NCBI RefSeq assembly: GCF_036373705.1
Contig: NC_089866.1
Span: 25,289,001 to 25,353,000 of the forward strand
Length of the DNA stretch: 64,000 bases
Source of the DNA: Amia ocellicauda
Lineage: Eukaryota; Chordata; Actinopteri; Amiiformes; Amiidae
Direction of reading: 5' to 3'
The position numbers and the translations under genes were made by a program. The notes under the pieces are model-generated. The model was not told the DNA's origin. It ran no database searches and was given only the letters and a program-made list of their open reading frames with translations. Shown here one piece after another: positions 46,441 through 58,392 of the stretch; positions within the stretch are counted from its first letter, which is position 1, and every line of letters starts with the position of its first letter.

Positions 46441-49400
46441 AAATTAGTCATTTAAAGTGCTCAAGTGTTTTAAATAGCTAGTTTGAACATTTCAGCAGAA
46501 AATATACACTTGATTACTAAATTGATATGGTTTATAACTAAGCTTAGTACAACTGAAATTCATTTTAAACATACAAAATGTGTCAAATATTTTAGACATG
46601 GTACATTAATATACCAGTCTTCTCTTTTTAGAAAACCCCAAAATATTATCCCTTAATCTTGTTTGGTTGATTTGCACAGTTGTTTTACTGTAATAGATTT
46701 AACTGTTATATTTGTACAGGCAACCACAATTTACTGCATAAGATTGGTTCTCAATAAAAACATTCACTTTTCAATCTTGTTTTTCACTGCCTATTGCTCC
46801 TTACATGTGAAAATGTAGAGGTTAGAAATCCTCACTTGTTACAAGAAAATACCAGAATTAAACATCTCCTTCAATGGCAGAGAACTCAAACAAATTTGTA
46901 TCTGGATTAGTATGGACTTCAAAGAATTCTGCTTGCGCTATATATATGAGGGGGGAAAAAACTCCTGAAAAGCAAGTGTTACTGTCAAGTAGCTGAGACT
47001 ATTTCAGCACTGGCGACAGTTGCATAGGTGCCTTTCCTGTTGCATTTACAAGGACAGTGCATATTTTCTCCACACTTTGATGTGGGAACTTGAACTTGGG
47101 TTCATAATTGATTCTATTAATCTGTTCACACTTGCTTATGCATTTTATAAGTTGGGAATAAAATGGAACACAGAACAACTGACCTGCCATATTCCGCCAT
47201 ATGAAAAGCACAGAAATGTACCATGGCTGCTGCCAACTTCTGCTTTATCGGTGGAACATACTTCTCCATTAACACATGTGAGGCGCATTTCAGCCCCCTG
47301 TCTTTATGTACAGATATTTAACATATCTTCTAACATTGCCTGCTAACCCAGGCAGCAAATAGGCAAGAATTTTATCAAATGCATTAACATTTCTCAGCAA
47401 TATTTCAGTCTGTGTCCTCTGTGTTGTGGGTGAGACCACCAGTAGCTACAAGTTTGATTTTACTTACCTAGGACAGTACTTAGGAACCTAGGAGCTGATT
47501 TTTTTTTTTTGTATGGTACAGTTCGTAGACAAAAACAAATCATTCACAACACCAGACAGGAGACACTCAATGAGAACACCTTTCAGCATTAAAGCCTAAA
47601 AAATATACTTAAAAAATGCAAAGCTGATTAAATTGGAAAACTAAATTCCAAAAAGAGATTAAACACTAAAGAAAATATCAGTTTTGTAAACCATCCCTTT
47701 AAAAAGAACCATTAAATACATCTCTAACCATTAACATAGTCCCATGGACTTCTGAAACTGTCAGATTGTCAGCTTTGATGTACTGCTAACTTTGATTTTT
47801 ATAGAATGACATACAAAAGTCCTTATTGAAAGGATATAGTATTTTATTTTTTAAAATCTTTGTGATTGCAAATGTTTTTCCACCCACGTGTCTTACAACT
47901 GTTTAACAATCATTATAAAATGTGAAATTAAAAGAGAAGAGGTGGCGTTAAATCGAGTTACTGTGACCCTTCACGTTTCAGACAAAGGGACCTTCAATTT
48001 GGCTTTTTTGGTCAACAATTAATGGTTTTGAAGTGTCTGAGTATTTTGAAAAAAGATCTAACCTGTAGAAAGTGTAGGGTATAACAGAAAATCACTTTAA
48101 ACTGTCTTCCAACTTCTGCAGCTCAGCCCTTTCATTAAACAGAGTGTATTTAAATGATGTCATGAAATTGCTTGTGAGTGCCTACTATTAATATCCTTGT
48201 GTCACAAAAGATGATTTTAGTAAATGAAAGTCCCGAAAATTGGCTACAATAATGTCTACTTCTCTCTGAGCAGGGGGGAAGAGAGCTGTTAGTTTCCAGC
48301 CTAGGTAAAAGGGTAAAAAACCTATCCACTGTTTATGTAAACCTGTGACGTGCTTACTCAGATCCTAAAATTAACCTAAAGTCAGCTGCCTAGTAATAAA
48401 TTGCACCAATTAACAGAAGTGCATCACCAAGCCTAATAACATATTTCAAGCGGTCATTTTCCATAATTGCTCTCCTACGTTTCAATGAGCACTGGGCTGG
48501 GCTGTGCTTAACTGGAAGGTCGTGTCCGAGAGTTTTAAACCTCAGCGCTGCTATCTTAACAAGTCTAAAGCAACCAGTGCAAACCATTTTAAAGCAGCAT
48601 TTACAAAGTGCCAGGGGCATAGGAATCCACACCCCAGCCACAATATATTATAGTGTCTTTCAATTCAATTATGATTATTTCACAATATTTCATTGAACTA
48701 AAGGAATCCCTGAATAATTGATTCAAATGGAGGCTTTCTACTACAAATACAGTTAAAGCAGACTGACGGTGAGTGGGTCCGTATGAGCTCTTTCTGCGAG
48801 GGAGTGCTGGGGGTAACCAACACCAATATTCTCAAATGCTCAATCAGCAGTGATGCTCAGAGGACCTAAATTTGGTAACAAAGGATTTCAACATCGATTG
48901 ATGGATGCTCCTCGTTAAACGCTAGACAGTGGCTGTTGGTCATTCCCCGCATGCGACCATAGTAAATTTAGGTTCCTGCAGCCAAATCCCCAGAACTATC
49001 ACCTCCCCTGCGCGCACGCGCCTGTAACCCAATCCGCCACTGACAGCCGTGGTTTCGTGATTGCCGTATGAGGTGCGGATTCTCCCACCAGGCGGCTCGG
49101 TACATGTCAGCCCCTCAGGGTTATTATAAATGAATCGGGGCTGGCAAAACCCGGGTCTCATTAAGACGTGTTAACAGACGATAAATGGCATTCTACTGAG
49201 GACTGTCAATATCCCGCACGAAAAAACAAAAGGGCGTCCTCCTTGTGGAGTGGTTGCTGGTCTGGTATCCTTCACCCTATCTCTCCCCTGGGTGCCCTCG
49301 GGCTCTCGCTTTCTCCTGCTGCTCCCTGCCCTCACCCGTCATCAGGATACCAGGCAGGGCGCCAGGCACTCGAAATACAGTGCCAGCTCAAGGACTTGGG

Positions 49401-49565
49401 CCACCAGCCATTCCCAGATCACTGCCAAGAGACTAGGCTCGAGCCTCCTGCAAGAACACAGGTGTATCCTCTTGCATTACTCAGAAACCCTTTTTTGGGG
49501 ATGCTTTGCTTCGATGTAACCCCCGGGTTTGTCCGCATAACCTAACAAGGTGGTGTCTCTCTTAC

Positions 49566-49670
49566 CTGCACAAAGCTTGGGGTTCCTGGCGCTCTACATC
49601 CATGTCCTGGGCCAGAGCGACGTGTGAAATACAACGACGCCTCACACGATCGCAGAATGGTCTTTGAGCA
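49566..49670 (-). other. Candidate unassigned exon (105 nt)
   Basis: On the minus strand a CTCTCCACTGCAG acceptor and a GTGCAG|GTAAGA donor bracket exactly 105 nt. Two reading frames are open; one contains HVALAQDMDVERQEPQ. CpG content is higher than in the flanks. No neighbouring exon or family was recognised, so this may be a non-coding RNA exon or chance. Confidence 0.25.
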
Positions 49671-50817
49671 CTGCAGTGGAGAGGAGGGAAAAAGAGAGTA
49701 TCTACCAATCACAAATTAAATTAAAAAGAAGAAACAGTCCTCCCTTATGCTTTGTTAACCATTTTCTGATAACAAACATGAAATGTCCACGATGCTTGTC
49801 CAATTATTCTGAAGTAAGTTGATCTTTAGAAGTAACCAAGTGTGCAAGGTCAGCTACAGTACTGTGCAAAAGTTTTAGGCAGGTGTGAAAAATAAATAAA
49901 GTAAGAATGCATTCAAAAATAGACATGTTAATAGATTATATGTATCAATTAACTAAATGCAAAGTGAGTGAACAGAAGAAAAATCTACATCAAATCCATA
50001 TTTGTTGTGACCACCCTTTGCCTTCAAAACAGCATCAATTCTTCAAGTCAGGTTTATGATAAAACAGTTATACCAAACTAATGATCATCAATTCAATATG
50101 TAGGTTGAAACAATCATTAACTGAAACAGAAACAGCTGAGTAGGAGGAATAAAACTGGGTGAGGAACAGCCAAACTCCACTAACAAGGTGAGGTTGCTGA
50201 AGACGGTTTACTGTTAAAAGTCATACACCATGGCAAGACTGAGCACAGCAACAAGACAAAGTTGTTATACTGCATCAGCAAGGTCTTTCCCAGAAATTTC
50301 AAGGCAGGGTTTCCAGATGTGCTGTCCAAGCTCTTTTGAAGAAGCACAAAGAAACGGGCAACGTTGAGGACCGTAGACGCAGTGGTCGGCTAAGGAAACT
50401 TACTGCGGCAGATGAAAGACACATCATGCTTACTTCCCTTTGCAATCGGAAGATGTCCAGCAGTGCCATCAGCTCAGAATTGGCAGAAAAGAGTGGGTCC
50501 CTGGTACACCCATCTACTGCCCGGAGTCTGGTCAGAAGTGGCCTTCATGGGAGACTTGTGGTCAAAAAGCCATACCTCCGACATGGCAACAAGGCCAAGC
50601 GACTCAACTACAGTGGGGGAAAAAAGTATTTGATCCCCTGCTGATTTTGTACGTTTGCCCACTGACAAAGAAATGATCAGTCTATAATTTTAATGGTAGG
50701 TGTATTTTAACAGTGAGAGACAGAATAACAACAAAAAAATCCAGAAAAATGCATTTCAAAAAAGTTATACATTGATTTGCATGTTAATGAGGGAAATAAG
50801 TATTTGACCCCTTCGAC

Positions 50818-51831
50818 TTAGTACTTGGTGGCAAAACCCTTGTTGGCAATCACAGAGGTCAGACGTTTCTTGTAGTTGGCCACCAGGTTTGCACACATCT
50901 CAGGAGGGATTTTGTCCCACTCCTCTTTGCAGATCCTCTCCAAGTCATTAAGGTTTCGAGGCTGACGTTTGGCAACTTGAACCTTCAGCTCCCTCCACAG
51001 ATTTTCTATGGGATTAAGGTCTGGAGACTGGCTAGGCCACTCCAGGACCTTAATGTGCTTCTTCTTGAGCCACTCCTTTGTTGCCTTGGCTGTGTGTTTT
51101 GGGTCATTGTCATGCTGGAATACCCATCCACGACCCATTTTCAATGCCCTGGCTGTGGGAAGGAGGTTCTCACCCAAGATTTGACGGTACATGGCCCCGT
51201 CCATCGTCCCTTTGATGCGGTGCAGTTGTCCTGTCCCCTTAGCAGAAAAACACCCCCAAAGCATAATGTTTCCACCTCCATGTTTGACGGTGGGGATGGT
51301 GTTCTTGGGGTCATTCCTCCTCCTCCAAACACGGCGAGTTGAGTTGATGCCAAAGAGCTCGATTTTGGTCTCATCTGACCACAACACTTTCACCCAGTTC
51401 TCCTCTGAATCATTCAGATGTTCATTGGCAAACTTCAGACGGGCCTGTACATGTGCTTTCTTGAGCAGGGGGACCTTGCGGGCACTGCAGGATTTCAGTC
51501 CTTCACGGTGTAGTGTGTTACCAATAGTTTTTTTGGTGACTATGGTCCCAGCTGCCTTGAGATCATTAACAAGATCCTCCCATGTAGTTCTGGGCTGATT
51601 CCTCACCGTTCTCATGATCATTGAAACTCCACGTGGTGAGATCTTGCATGGAGCCCCAGACCGAGGGAGACTGACAGTTATTTTGTGTTTCTTCCATTTG
51701 CGAATAATCGCACCAACTGTTGTCACCTTCTCACCAAGCTGCTTGGTGATGGTCTTGTATCCCATTCCAGCCTTGTGTAGGTCTACAATCTTGTCCCTGA
51801 CATCCTTGGACAGCTCTTTGGTCTTGGCCAT
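50818..51831 (-). CDS. Tc1-like transposase, copy B (337 aa)
   Basis: Same family as copy [21 protein letters not shown] start (51831), helix-turn-helix, then [25 protein letters not shown] and the canonical [15 protein letters not shown]. It ends NKGFATKY. This is the only one of the three copies with the usual SPDLNPIE motif, two complete IR/DR ends and an undisturbed C-terminus, so it is the best candidate for an active enzyme here. Plus-strand ORFs within it are shadows. Confidence 0.93.
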   Translation of the reverse strand: MAKTKELSKDVRDKIVDLHKAGMGYKTITKQLGEKVTTVGAIIRKWKKHKITVSLPRSGAPCKISPRGVSMIMRTVRNQPRTTWEDLVNDLKAAGTIVTKKTIGNTLHREGLKSCSARKVPLLKKAHVQARLKFANEHLNDSEENWVKVLWSDETKIELFGINSTRRVWRRRNDPKNTIPTVKHGGGNIMLWGCFSAKGTGQLHRIKGTMDGAMYRQILGENLLPTARALKMGRGWVFQHDNDPKHTAKATKEWLKKKHIKVLEWPSQSPDLNPIENLWRELKVQVAKRQPRNLNDLERICKEEWDKIPPEMCANLVANYKKRLTSVIANKGFATKY

Positions 51832-51874
51832 GGTGGAGAGTTTGGAATCTGATTGATTGATTGCTTCTGTAGAC

Positions 51875-51969
51875 AGGTGTATTTTATACAGGTAACGAGC
51901 TGAGATTAGGAGCACTCCCTTTAAGAGACTGCTCCTAATCTCAGCTCGTTACCTGTATAAACGACACCT
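51875..51969. repeat. Internal palindrome of copy B
   Basis: 95-bp inverted repeat homologous to that of copy A. One arm has an altered TATA-like box (GTATAAAC). Confidence 0.9.
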
Positions 51970-52963
51970 GGGAGCCAGAAATCTTGCTGATTGATAGGGG
52001 ATCAAATACTTATTTCCCTCATTAACATGCAAATCAATGTATAACTTTTTTTAAATGCGTTTCTCTGGATTTTTTTGCTGTTATTCTGTCTCTCACTGTT
52101 AAAATACACCTACCATTAAAATTATAGACTGATAATTTCCTTGTCAGTGGGCAAACATACAAAATCAGCAGGGGATCAAATACTTTTTTCCCTCACTGTA
52201 TGCACGGAAACAGAGGAACTGGGGTGCTTAAAAATGACAGCAGGTGCTCTAGACTGATGAGTCAAAAATTGAAATATCTGGCTGTAGCAGAAGGCAGTTT
52301 GTTCGCCAAAGGGCTGGAGAGTGGTACACAAATGAGTGTCTGCAGGCAACAGTGAAGCATGATGGAGGTTCCTTGCAAGTTTGGGGTTGCATTTCTGCAA
52401 ATGGAGTTGGGGATTTGGTCAGAATGAATGGTCTCCTCAATGCTGAGAAGTACAGGCACATACTTATCCATCATGCAATACCAACAGGGAGGAATCTGAT
52501 TGGCCTCAAATGTATTCTGCAGCATGACAACGACCCCAACCATACAGCAAAAGTCATTAAGAACTATCTTCAGCGTAAAGAAGAACAAGGAGTCCTGGAA
52601 GTGATGGTATGGTCCCCACAGAGCCCTGATCTCAACATCATCAAGTCTGTCTGGGATTACATGAAGAGAAAACAACTGAGGCTGCCTAAATCTACAAAAG
52701 AACTGTGGTTAGTTCTCCAAGATGTCTGGGCCAACCTACCTGCCGAGTTCCTTCAAAAACTGTGTGCAAGTGTACCTAGAAGAATTGATGCTGTTTTGAA
52801 GGCAAAGGGTGGTCACACCAAATATAGATTTGATGTAGATTTTTTTTCTGTTCACTCACTTGGCATTTAGTTAATTGATAAATATAATCTATTAACATGT
52901 CTAAAGCATGCTTACTTTACAGCATTTTTTCACACCTGCCTAAAACTTTTGCACAGTACTGTA

Positions 52964-55225
52964 CCTTCAGAGCTGATGACTCAGCACGAGAAAGAAAGAA
53001 AACTTCTAAATTAAACTGATTAAAAGCAGTAGCATGGGTTAGAATGTGATGTACTGATGGTAAACCACTGACGCATCCTCAGGTTGCATATACAGAATAT
53101 ATTTACCAGCCCAATAATACTGTTCCAATCAAAACAAAAGCCTTCAATTTCTGAAAGATTTTTTCTGAAAAAGGGTGCAACAGGGGTCAATTCTGTATAA
53201 CTCTTTAAATAAGATGATTACAGATGCCACCTAAAAATGTGTTGGACTCAGATGCTGAAGTTGTGTTTGCCTTAAAATAATTATTATAAAAAACGTGCAG
53301 GTAGCAGAAAAAAAAACTGAGATCCAGCCATTAGCACTTCTTCTCCAGGCCACCCTTAGGAAGCTGCCAAGCCGTGAATTTCAGCACAGTGAATTAGTCA
53401 CACTTGCTCATATGCTTCTCCACGGGAGCCTGCCACCCTCGTTCACAGCAATCTGCAGGGTCAGGGGTCAATGTACAGCGAACGTTTGTCTTTCCAGGGC
53501 TGTGACAGGGAGGAAATGAGAAGGGCTTCTACAGTTTGTTAAATGTGATGTCATTGTTAAGAGAAGTTTTGCGATGATGATTGTCGTATTTTTATGATTA
53601 GTTTTATTCTTAGTATTCTGTCTTCTATTACTATTAAATAGAGTACAAGTATGCATATGGAATAGAGTGTAACTGTACATTCTTCCCACTAGAGGGGGCA
53701 CTTCAGTTTCTGAATGCAGTTTCTGGCTAATGCTACGATGACCCTGAAATGACTGCTACCAGAAGATTAAACTAAAACAAATACTGTATATATTGTGTAT
53801 ACATTTGTGTGTACATACACACACAAATCACAGCAAAGGAGAGATCTGAAGGTGGTTTTGGGGTATCAGAGGAGTATTCAAAATCTTGAAGGAGATTGAA
53901 AGTATAACTCCCAGAGTATAACCGCACCGGACATGAACTGGAATTCAGTGCCAGTAAATGCAGCATGTTGAATTGCTCTTATTAAGAGAGACCTGTGGGT
54001 GCAGTGAAAAAACTGCCTGGCCACATTATGAATGCAGACTCTCAAGAGATTCTTCAACAAAAGGCTGGAGGGTTTTTGGATCAATAAGGTACCAGCAGCA
54101 GGGTTGAGCACAATGTAGCTGCTACAAACTGATAGCAAAGAGAGTTTTAGAGAGCCATTTACTGCTCTGATGTATTTCTGTACACATGCAAAATAACTTT
54201 AATATCCACTGAAGTTACACACAAAATCACAATTACTCTGTGTGTGAAGAGAGGGTCATTATTGGCCACCATATATTTTAGCTCTTGTTCAAACTGATCT
54301 AAGAAACCAGCAAGAAAACCTTTAAATAAAATGCTTAAGACTGGGGGAAAATAAATCTGTCCAATTGAGTAAACAGAGCAGTTAACAGACAGTTCCAGAG
54401 CAATAAATGATCAGGAGACTCATTTCCTGAAAGACTGGATGCTGGCATCTGTTATAAGCAAACACATGAGGTCCAGCTTTATTTGATGTCTTCAGATATA
54501 ACACTATTAATAGGCCTTTTAACTTTGTGGTAGAATTGATCAACCTCTCTCTCTCTCTTTCCTTACAACTGTGTCTCTCTATGCTTTTACAGAAACTTCC
54601 ATCCATATTTTTGTCCTCCAATAAGAAATAAACAACAATTAAATAAGATAAACAAATCTGCCCCCATCTGGCAAGACTATCAAGTTATGTTGTACATGGT
54701 ACAAATCCCATGTGTCATGTTCTGCGACACATCAGCCTGTGCTGATCTCACAGTGCAAGAGGTTACTGTATGTTTCATCACCTGGGCCAAACCCTACACT
54801 GCTTCATTCTCACTCGGCTGGGATTTCAACTGGCAGGCAGTTCTCACATGGACACTAAACTTCTAAAGGCACTGTGCAGCTGATCACTATAGAGGACTCA
54901 AGTGTAACCCTTTTATCACCAACTCCTGCTTCATTATTGATGTCATAATTAATAGATACCAATCAACACATCAGAAGCAAGCAACAGACACCCAAGTGAC
55001 CAAGTTACATATTTTCTCAAACTAATTAGCAGGTCCCCCTGGTATTGAGCTCCCTAATTGGAATTTGTTTTCAAACATTTTCCTTCTCTATTTTGCATTG
55101 TTTGTTTGTTTTTTCAGTTCTCTTATATATGTCATGTCATCGTATATATACGATAAATGTCCAAAGAATTTTGATCCAGGTTTCTGGAAACCGATCAGCA
55201 CACTACAGGAACATCTGTAATTCTA
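52964..55225. other. Intergenic spacer, no gene seen
   Basis: AT-rich. A short CT run lies near 54545-54560. No ORF with family features. Confidence 0.4.
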
Positions 55226-55291
55226 GACTGTATTGCACTTTTGTAATGCTCTTATGTTTTGTAAGTCACCCTGTATAAAGGTGTCTGCTAA

Positions 55292-55334
<43 letters not shown>
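55226..55334 (-). repeat. SINE-like tail with (AAAT)n
   Basis: CTGTATTGCACTTTTGTAAT, TTTTGTAAGTCACCCTG and GGTGTCTGCTAATAAA followed by about ten AAAT units: the reverse complement of the 17477 copy. Confidence 0.8.
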
Positions 55335-55605
55335 ACAAACATTTTGAAAATTCACCATTGCTTAGACCAGTCGTTATGTAACCACACACTTGCTAATTGA
55401 TCACAATTAGACCCTGCATTATGAAAAAATCTCAAAGCAGCAGTAACACTGAGTAACACTGCATTGTTTTGGTGCATTAAGAACCCTCAGCTGCTTTGAT
55501 CAATTTTGTGACCGACTTGCCAGAGTTTTGAACATGCCCTCTCATCTCAAGGGTAAACTCGCTTCAGTTCTTTGCAGGTAAATTGCTTTAATTTCCAACA
55601 GAGGT

Positions 55606-56082
55606 GTGAAAAACGGGAGCAGTCTGAGCAGTCTGTCAGTGATTGATCACTTGCTCCAATGTGAAACAAGTTGTTTTAGCTGTGGAGAGTGGGGCATACC
55701 CACACGAATAAGAGCATTCTATAAACGGGACCGGGGCCGAGGGGAATACCAAGATGCCAGCCACCAAACACTCCCTTACCTTATCCACCTGGAAACCATG
55801 CACACCACATGGGACAGGGACCAATGGTGCATCGGTCTTTCAGTCGAAACGACAGTTCAGATATATTACATTTCAAAGATGGGATGCCCAACAGTACCTC
55901 TTTCAAGTACTGGCAAACCACAGCAACCTCCTCCCTTCCTCTCACCCAGCACCCACCCTGGGGGGTATGTCAATGCCTTTGAAACCTTGCAGTACTCAAC
56001 TCTAATGCATTTCCAATCCCCACTATTCAAGACCAAAGAGAATAGTGCCTACCTGCCAGGGCTTGATTCACTCCAAGAATGA
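55606..56082 (+). other. 158-codon open frame, not recognised
   Basis: A plus-strand open frame with several Cys and Pro runs (KPQQPPPFLSPS) but no domain that I recognise, no promoter and no splice context. It abuts a probable LINE remnant and is likely repeat-derived or chance. Confidence 0.2.
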
Positions 56083-56480
56083 CCCTCGTCCGTCTTCTTT
56101 GAATTCTTCTCCAGGGCCACAATGTCCTTTTTTCAATACGTTGACCAAAACTGAGCACAAAAAGACCACCAAATGAAGCCTTTCTAATGCATTATAATCA
56201 TTTTTAACATTACTTCTCCAGGGTTAGATACTAAGCTTTTCACAATAAAAGCACACATTTTACTGACCATTTGGTCCCTTATCCACATGGCCTAAACTGA
56301 GGACACAAACCAATACAAGCCCCTAAATCCTTTGAATAAATTGCTTCATTCCCACCTACTTATCATTTACAGTGAGCAATCCTGCCATTTGCATCTTATT
56401 CCTTGTATTTGTTAACTTTAGATTTAATTTGCCAGGTGTCCACCCAGTCCTTGTTGTCATTTCCATTTTGCTGCTGGGTA
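56083..56480 (-). mobile_element. Possible CR1-like LINE remnant
   Basis: The plus strand has the phrase order AAAACTGAGCACA … CATTACTTCTCCAGG … TTTCACAATAAAAGCAC … TTTAATTTGCCAGGTGTC. I associate this from memory with antisense CR1-type LINE sequence in fish. No ORF is preserved, so the call is weak. Confidence 0.35.
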
Positions 56481-56967
56481 CACTTTTCTGTTATTTATAT
56501 TAGCTGTACAGTTAACTTAACTATTTACTATTCAATTTACTACCTAGAGGGAGAGCAGCTGATACAAACCAGAACATGCAAGTCTTCTCTCTCTCCTCTG
56601 CCAATTTACCACTTCTCATCCACATGCATACAAATTACTTGTATTCTTGTATTCCTTAGCTTTCAATCAGAGAATTAATATATATATATATATATATATA
56701 AAAAAAAAAAAATTCTTTCAGCCACATCATGTGATAGCTTTTGTTGATGTATCTTGTTCAAATCCAGCTAAACATTCATTCAAATCTAACATTTACAGTG
56801 AGGGAAAAAAGTATTTGATCCCCTGCTGATTTTGTACGTTTGCCCACTGACAAAGAAATGATCAGTCTAAAATTTTAAGGTAGGTGTATTTTAACAGTGA
56901 GAGACAGAATAACAACAAAAAAATCCAGAAAAACGCATTTCAAAAAAGTTATACATTGATTTGCATG

Positions 56968-58017
56968 TTAATGAGGGAAATAAGTATTTGACCCCTTCGA
57001 CTTAGTACTTGGTGCAAAACCCTTGTTGGCAATCACAGAGGTCAGATGTTTCTTGTAGTTGGCCACCAGGTTTGCACACATCTCAGGAGGGATTTTGTCC
57101 CACTCCTCTTTGCAGATCCTCTCCAAGTCATTAAGGTTTCGAGGCTGACGTTTGGCAACTCGAACCTTCAGCTCCCTCCACAGATTTTCTATGGGATTAA
57201 GGTCTGTAGACTGGCTAGGCCACTCCAGGACCTTAATGTGCTTCTTCTTGAGCCACTCCTTTGTTGCCTTGGCTGTGTGTTTTGGGTCATTGTCATGCTG
57301 GAATACCCATCCACGACCCATTTTCAATGCCCTGGCTGAGGGAAGTAGGTTCTCACCCAAGAATTGATGGTACATGACCCCGTCCATCGTCCCTTTGATG
57401 CGGTGCAGTTGTCCTGTCCCCTTAGCAGAAAAACACCCCCAAAGCATAATGTTTCCACCTCCATGTTTGACGGTGGGGATGGTGTTCTTGGGGTCATTCC
57501 TCCTCCTCCAAACACGGCGAGTTGAGTTGATGCCAAAGAGCTCGATTTTGGTCTCATCTGACCACAACACTTTCACCCAGTTCTCCTCTGAATCATTCAG
57601 ATGTTCATTGGCAAACTTCAGACGGGCCTGTACATGTGCTTTCTTGAGCAGGGGGGCCTTGCGGGCGCTGCAGGATTTCAGTCCTTCACGGCATAGTGTG
57701 TTACCAATTGTTTTCTTGGTGACTATGGTCCCAGCTGCCTTGAGATCATTAACAAGATCCTCCCGTGTAGTTCTGGGCTGATTCCTCACCGTTCTCATGA
57801 TCATTGAAACTCCACGAGGTGAGATCTTGCATGGAGCCCCAGACCGAGGGAGACTGACAGTTATTTTGTGTTTCTTCCATTTGCGAATAATCGCACCAAC
57901 TGTTGTCACCTTCTCACCAAGCTGCTTGGCGATGATGGTCTTGTAGCCCATTCCAGCCTTGTGTAGGTCTACAATCTTGTCCCTGACATCCTTGGACAGC
58001 TCTTTGGTCTTGGCCAT
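56968..58017 (-). CDS. Tc1-like transposase, copy C (349 aa, altered C-terminus)
   Basis: [20 protein letters not shown] start at 58017. It has one extra codon in the helix-turn-helix ([10 protein letters not shown]) from a repeated GAT-type triplet. The catalytic core is intact ([37 protein letters not shown]). A single missing G near 57014 shifts the last residues, so the protein ends [19 protein letters not shown] instead of NKGFATKY. The added residue in the DNA-binding domain may matter more than the tail. Confidence 0.92.
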   Translation of the reverse strand: MAKTKELSKDVRDKIVDLHKAGMGYKTIIAKQLGEKVTTVGAIIRKWKKHKITVSLPRSGAPCKISPRGVSMIMRTVRNQPRTTREDLVNDLKAAGTIVTKKTIGNTLCREGLKSCSARKAPLLKKAHVQARLKFANEHLNDSEENWVKVLWSDETKIELFGINSTRRVWRRRNDPKNTIPTVKHGGGNIMLWGCFSAKGTGQLHRIKGTMDGVMYHQFLGENLLPSARALKMGRGWVFQHDNDPKHTAKATKEWLKKKHIKVLEWPSQSTDLNPIENLWRELKVRVAKRQPRNLNDLERICKEEWDKIPPEMCANLVANYKKHLTSVIANKGFAPSTKSKGSNTYFPH

Positions 58018-58064
58018 GGTGGAGAGTTTGGAATCTGATTGATTGATTGATTGCTTCTGTGGAC

Positions 58065-58160
58065 AGGTGTCTTTTATATAGGTAACGAGCTGATAATTAG
58101 GAGCACTCCCTTTAAGAGAGTGCTCCTAATCTCAGCTCATTACCTGTATAAAAGACACCT
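58065..58160. repeat. Internal palindrome of copy C
   Basis: 96-bp inverted repeat homologous to those of copies A and B, with a TTTTATAT / GTATAAAA pair of TATA-like arms. Confidence 0.9.
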
Positions 58161-58392
58161 GGGTGCCAGAAATCTTGCTGATTGATAGGGGATCAAATAC
58201 TTATTTCCCTCATTAACATGCAAATCAATTTATAACTTTTTTGAAATGCGTTTTTCTGGATTTTTGTTGTTGTTATTCTGTCTCTCACTGTTAAAATACA
58301 CCTACCATTACAATTATAGACTGATCATTTCTTTGTCAGTGGGCAAACGTACAAAATCAGCAGGAGATCAAATACTTTTTTCCCTCACTGTA

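Larger units (their letters stand above)
44002..49565. other. Intergenic spacer ift81-atp2a2, first part
   Basis: No gene recognised. It contains the (AC)n and (TA)n tracts listed separately. A more GC/CpG-rich patch at about 48930-49140 could be regulatory. Short ORFs here (for example 45514-45837, 49168-49545) have no family features. Confidence 0.4.
50611..52198 (-). mobile_element. Tc1-like element copy B (1588 bp), nested in D
   Basis: CAGTGGGGGAAAAAAGTATT at the left end, CCCTCACTG at the right, TA on both sides (50609-50610, 52199-52200). It has full IR/DR ends and an intact transposase frame, and is inserted into the transposase gene of element D. Confidence 0.95.
50230..52870 (+). 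pseudogene. Tc1-like transposase of element D, interrupted
   Basis: The N-terminal part (50230-50608, ATG at 50230) is partly out of frame, then reads LLKKHKETGNVEDRRRSGR-like sequence and GNKAKRLNY, where copy B is inserted at a TA. The coding trace resumes at 52201 (ARKQRNWG, then in-frame stops). It runs on as ATVKHDGGSLQVWGCISANG, LQHDNDPNHTAKVIKNYL, SPQSPDLNIIKSVWDYMK (the usual catalytic Glu of NIIES is Lys) and [12 protein letters not shown]. The stops, frameshift, catalytic change and 1.6-kb insertion make it inactive. Confidence 0.9.
49857..52961 (+). mobile_element. Tc1-like element D, split by element B
   Basis: Terminal inverted repeats start CAGTACTGTGCAAAAGTTTT and end with the complement (…AAAACTTTTGCACAGTACTG). 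They are flanked by TA at 49855-49856 and 52962-52963. Removing the inserted copy B and its duplicated TA leaves about 1.5 kb, a normal Tc1 length. D therefore predates B. Confidence 0.93.
56796..58390 (-). mobile_element. Tc1-like element copy C (1595 bp)
   Basis: Ends CAGTGAGGG / CCCTCACTG with TA at 56794-56795 and 58391-58392. Both IR/DR ends look complete. It is closest to copy A by shared transposase residues. Confidence 0.95.
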
